Below are positions 45,092-47,171 of a DNA stretch of 47,171 nt, one piece after another. The notes under the pieces were generated by a model. The model had not been told where the DNA came from. It worked only from the letters and a program-made list of their open reading frames with translations, and made no database searches. Numbering within the stretch: position 1 is the first letter of the stretch; every line of letters starts with the position of its first letter. The DNA lies in the NCBI GenBank assembly GCA_020853135.1, contig JADYZO010000075.1:1-47171 (forward strand), in the 5' to 3' direction. The translations under genes were made by a program, and so were the position numbers. This DNA is from Gammaproteobacteria bacterium. GTDB taxonomy: Bacteria; Pseudomonadota; Gammaproteobacteria; Steroidobacterales; GCA-2729495.

Positions 45092-45991
45092 TCAGCTGGC
45101 ACACCACCAGTCTGCAATGGCCTGGCCCACCACCGGATTGGCCAGGTAGCCGTAGCACTTGTGGACATTGAGACCCTCCGGCCCCCGGAAGCAGGTCTGC
45201 AGGTCCAGCCGGTCGGTGATCTCCCTGACCAGGCCGAGCTCCCGCATCTCGGCCCAGGTCCCCGCCAGCGGCCGGTCGAGCGCGGTCATCTCGCCCACCG
45301 CCGCCAGGTTGAGCCAGCGGCGGATGTTGGCCGGATAGCGCCGCGGCCCCCGCTCCCGCGCGCTGAGCAGCTGCTGGCGCACGAAGCGCAGCCCCAGCGG
45401 GCTGCCGATGCTGAGGAACAGGTCCACGCGGCCGGGCTCGGCGAAGCGGCGCGAGAATTCCCAGAGCACGTCGAAGGCGATGACCGATCCCAGGCTGTGC
45501 CCCACCAGCAGCACGCGGCGGTGGCTGCGCCAGGCATCCAGCAGCGCATCGGCGACGAGGTGGCGCACCGCCACGGCGACGCCGGCCTCGTTGCCGAAGT
45601 AGCGGCGCGTCTCGGCGATGGTGGCACGCGTGTCCGCATCGCCCACCAGGTCGAACAGCGGGGGAAAGGCATCGCTCAGCAGATACAGCCCGCGTTGCAG
45701 ACGCCGGCGCAAGGAGCGCGCCTCGCGCAGGTCGCGCTCCTCGGGGCCCGGCAGCGCCAGCAGGCGCTCGATGCCGGGCTCATCCTCGGCGATGTCACGG
45801 TGCGTGTCGTAGAACACGTGGCTCCACGACACCAGGCTGAAGCACTCCGCATGGGGGGCCAGGTCGGCGGCGGCGCCGGGGTCGGCCCGGCGCACGCCCT
45901 CCACCAGGCAGCGCCACAGGGCGGCCTGGTGCACGGCCGCGGGCGGCTTCGGCTTGATGCCGGGCACGTAGATGATCGCCCGCCCGCTCAC
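45092..45991 (-). CDS. Lipase-like alpha/beta-hydrolase
   Basis: 299 residues from the GTG at 45991 (N-terminus SGRAIIYVPGIKPKPP); upstream in-frame starts exist but read through low-quality sequence and overlap the gloA promoter. The nucleophile motif VLLVGHSLGSVIAFDVLWEF is typical of class 3 lipase/esterase-like hydrolases. The late region (GPEGLNVHKCYGYLANP) could carry the catalytic His. No signal peptide is visible, so a cytoplasmic location is likely. Substrate unknown. It is convergent with the OmpA-type gene (33 bp) and divergent from gloA. Confidence 0.75.
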   Translation of the reverse strand: MSGRAIIYVPGIKPKPPAAVHQAALWRCLVEGVRRADPGAAADLAPHAECFSLVSWSHVFYDTHRDIAEDEPGIERLLALPGPEERDLREARSLRRRLQRGLYLLSDAFPPLFDLVGDADTRATIAETRRYFGNEAGVAVAVRHLVADALLDAWRSHRRVLLVGHSLGSVIAFDVLWEFSRRFAEPGRVDLFLSIGSPLGLRFVRQQLLSARERGPRRYPANIRRWLNLAAVGEMTALDRPLAGTWAEMRELGLVREITDRLDLQTCFRGPEGLNVHKCYGYLANPVVGQAIADWWCAS

Positions 45992-46047
45992 GCGCCCGCC
46001 CGGATGTGCTTCATTGCCATGGACCACCACGGGCACCGCAACCACTC

Positions 46048-46056
46048 TGGTAAGCT
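46048..46056 (+). promoter_or_regulatory. Possible extended -10 of gloA
   Basis: TGGTAAGCT (TG-n-TAAGCT), about 33 bp before the gloA ATG. Confidence 0.3.
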
Positions 46057-46088
46057 TCCCCGAGCCGTACCCCACTTGGCAAGCCGTC

Positions 46089-46508
46089 ATGAAGTACCTG
46101 CACACCATGGTCCGCGTGTCGGATCTCGGGCAGTCGCTGGATTTCTACTGCAACAAACTCGGCCTGCGCGAGGTAGCACGGCGTGAGAATGCCGCCGGCC
46201 GCTACACGCTGGTGTTCGTGGCGGCCCCCGGCGATGATTCGGCGCGACTCGAGCTGACCTGGAACTGGGACCCGGAAACCTACGGCGAAGCGCGCAACTT
46301 CGGCCACGTGGCCTACGCGGTGGAGGACATCTACGCGGTCTGCGAGCGCCTGATGTGCGCCGGGGTGACCATCAACCGCCCGCCGCGCGAGGGCCGCATG
46401 GCCTTCGTGCGCTCCCCGGACAACATATCCATCGAACTGCTGCAGGCAGGCGATGCGCTGCCGCCGCGCGAGCCCTGGGCCTCCATGCCCAACACCGGGC
46501 ACTGGTGA
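46089..46508 (+). CDS. gloA: Lactoylglutathione lyase (glyoxalase I)
   Basis: 139 residues. Converts the methylglyoxal-glutathione hemithioacetal to lactoylglutathione. Metal ligands His5 (YLHTM), Glu55 (LELTWN), His73 (FGHVAYAV) and Glu116 (ISIELLQ) are all present, and the TWNWDPETY loop matches E. coli GloA. The length is normal. It stands alone; the GGDEF gene begins on the opposite strand 12 bp after its stop. Confidence 0.95.
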   Translation: MKYLHTMVRVSDLGQSLDFYCNKLGLREVARRENAAGRYTLVFVAAPGDDSARLELTWNWDPETYGEARNFGHVAYAVEDIYAVCERLMCAGVTINRPPREGRMAFVRSPDNISIELLQAGDALPPREPWASMPNTGHW

Positions 46509-46520
46509 CCGCGGGGCGGG

Positions 46521-47171
46521 TCAGCCCGCCGCGCGACGCGTGGCGCGGAAGCGCCCGGTCTCGATGTAGGCCAGCCGCGATTCCCTGACGACCACGCGGT
46601 TGCGCCCGTCCTCCTTCGCCTGGTACAGCGCCTCGTCGGCCAGCTGGATGGCCCCGGCCAGGCTGCGCCCGGCGCCCGGGGTGACGATGGCCACGCCAAT
46701 GCTCACCGTGAGGCGCGCATGCGTGCCGGACTCGAAGTTGGTGATGGCCAGGTTCTCGACCTGGCGGCACAGGTGCTCGGGCAGGTCGTGGCCGTAATCG
46801 CTCATCGGCCCGTAGAGCACCAGCGCGAATTCCTCGCCCCCGAAGCGCGCGGCGAAATCGAGCGGGCGCTGGGCGCCCATCGAGATCACCTCGGCCACCC
46901 GCCGGAGCGCGTCGTCGCCGGCCTGGTGACCGTAGAGGTCGTTGAAAGTCTTGAAGTGGTCGATGTCGATCAGGACGATCGTGAGCTGGCTCTCGTCCCG
47001 CCGCGACTGGCGCCAGATCCGCTCCATGTAGTTGTTGTAGGCCCGGCGGTTGTACAGGCCGGTCAGGCCGTCGCGATCGGCGAGGTCATTCAGCCGGCGC
47101 GACTCCAGGAAGGAATCACGCGAGACGTCCTCGAACTTGAAGCAGGCCAGCGCGCCGATGCCATTGGCCCC
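46521..47171 (-). CDS. Diguanylate cyclase (GGDEF), 5' end cut by window
   Basis: About 216 residues of the C-terminal part are visible. The GGDEF domain starts at LADRDGLTGLYNRRAY, has IDIDHFKTFNDLYGHQAGD and the active-site ARFGGEEFALVL. An RxxD inhibitory site (RPLD) lies exactly five residues before GGEEF, so product inhibition by c-di-GMP is likely. The region before it (GALACFKFEDVSRDSFLESRRLND) suggests an N-terminal sensory or membrane part outside the window. Confidence 0.93.
   Translation of the reverse strand, partial: GANGIGALACFKFEDVSRDSFLESRRLNDLADRDGLTGLYNRRAYNNYMERIWRQSRRDESQLTIVLIDIDHFKTFNDLYGHQAGDDALRRVAEVISMGAQRPLDFAARFGGEEFALVLYGPMSDYGHDLPEHLCRQVENLAITNFESGTHARLTVSIGVAIVTPGAGRSLAGAIQLADEALYQAKEDGRNRVVVRESRLAYIETGRFRATRRAAG

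Overview
This is a high-GC (roughly 70%) chromosomal window with very short intergenic gaps. The genes (msrPQ, PII, dacB, sohB, lipA, pip, gloA, ilvA, an EAL/HDOD protein, a sigma-54 activator, OmpA-type lipoproteins) point to a Gram-negative proteobacterium, most likely a high-GC gammaproteobacterium. I cannot place it more precisely. I see no tRNA, rRNA, CRISPR array, insertion sequence or integrase. About 44 protein genes are described; the two at the edges (msrA and a GGDEF protein) are cut by the window.

Layout. 1-5.4 kb: methionine-sulfoxide repair (msrA leftward; msrP-msrQ rightward), with a TPR/TonB-C protein, a zinc alcohol dehydrogenase and a DUF547 protein ahead of msrPQ. 5.4-9.1 kb, leftward: a PAS-PAS-AAA+-Fis sigma-54 activator, dacB and a PII protein. 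9.1-9.7 kb: a near-consensus sigma-54 promoter facing away from the activator gene. It drives a 55-aa membrane peptide followed by a run of strong hairpins, two with C-rich loops, ending in an intrinsic terminator. 9.85-14.5 kb: DUF3015, DUF4105, a lipoprotein hydrolase and an EAL-HDOD gene broken by one in-frame stop. 15.5-20.3 kb, leftward: an FAD/Fe-S oxidoreductase plus korA-korB, probably an NAD(P)-linked 2-oxoacid oxidoreductase. 20.5-24 kb: a nitrilase-fold protein lacking its catalytic Cys and Lys, pyrC, pip. 24-31.6 kb: a two-domain M16 peptidase and a four-gene GldA/F/G-like ABC operon. 31.5-36.8 kb: Rieske oxygenase, ilvA, MFS exporter, a predicted exported methyltransferase-like lipoprotein. 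36.9-41.1 kb, leftward: M48 protease lipoprotein, L,D-transpeptidase lipoprotein, a solitary contractile-tail-sheath-like protein and an unrecognised 211-aa protein in one overlapping operon. 41.2-47.2 kb: sohB, lipA, a 65-aa protein behind a CRP-like site, a DUF4398/OmpA protein, a lipase-like hydrolase, gloA and a diguanylate cyclase.

The two loci I consider most likely to be new biology are the sigma-54 activator/peptide/hairpin-RNA unit at 7.3-9.7 kb and the envelope operon with an orphan tail-sheath homologue at 36.9-41.1 kb. Two promoter habits also recur: an extended -10 of the form TGCTAGAAT, and -10 hexamers ending only 6-9 nt before the start codon, which suggests leaderless mRNAs.
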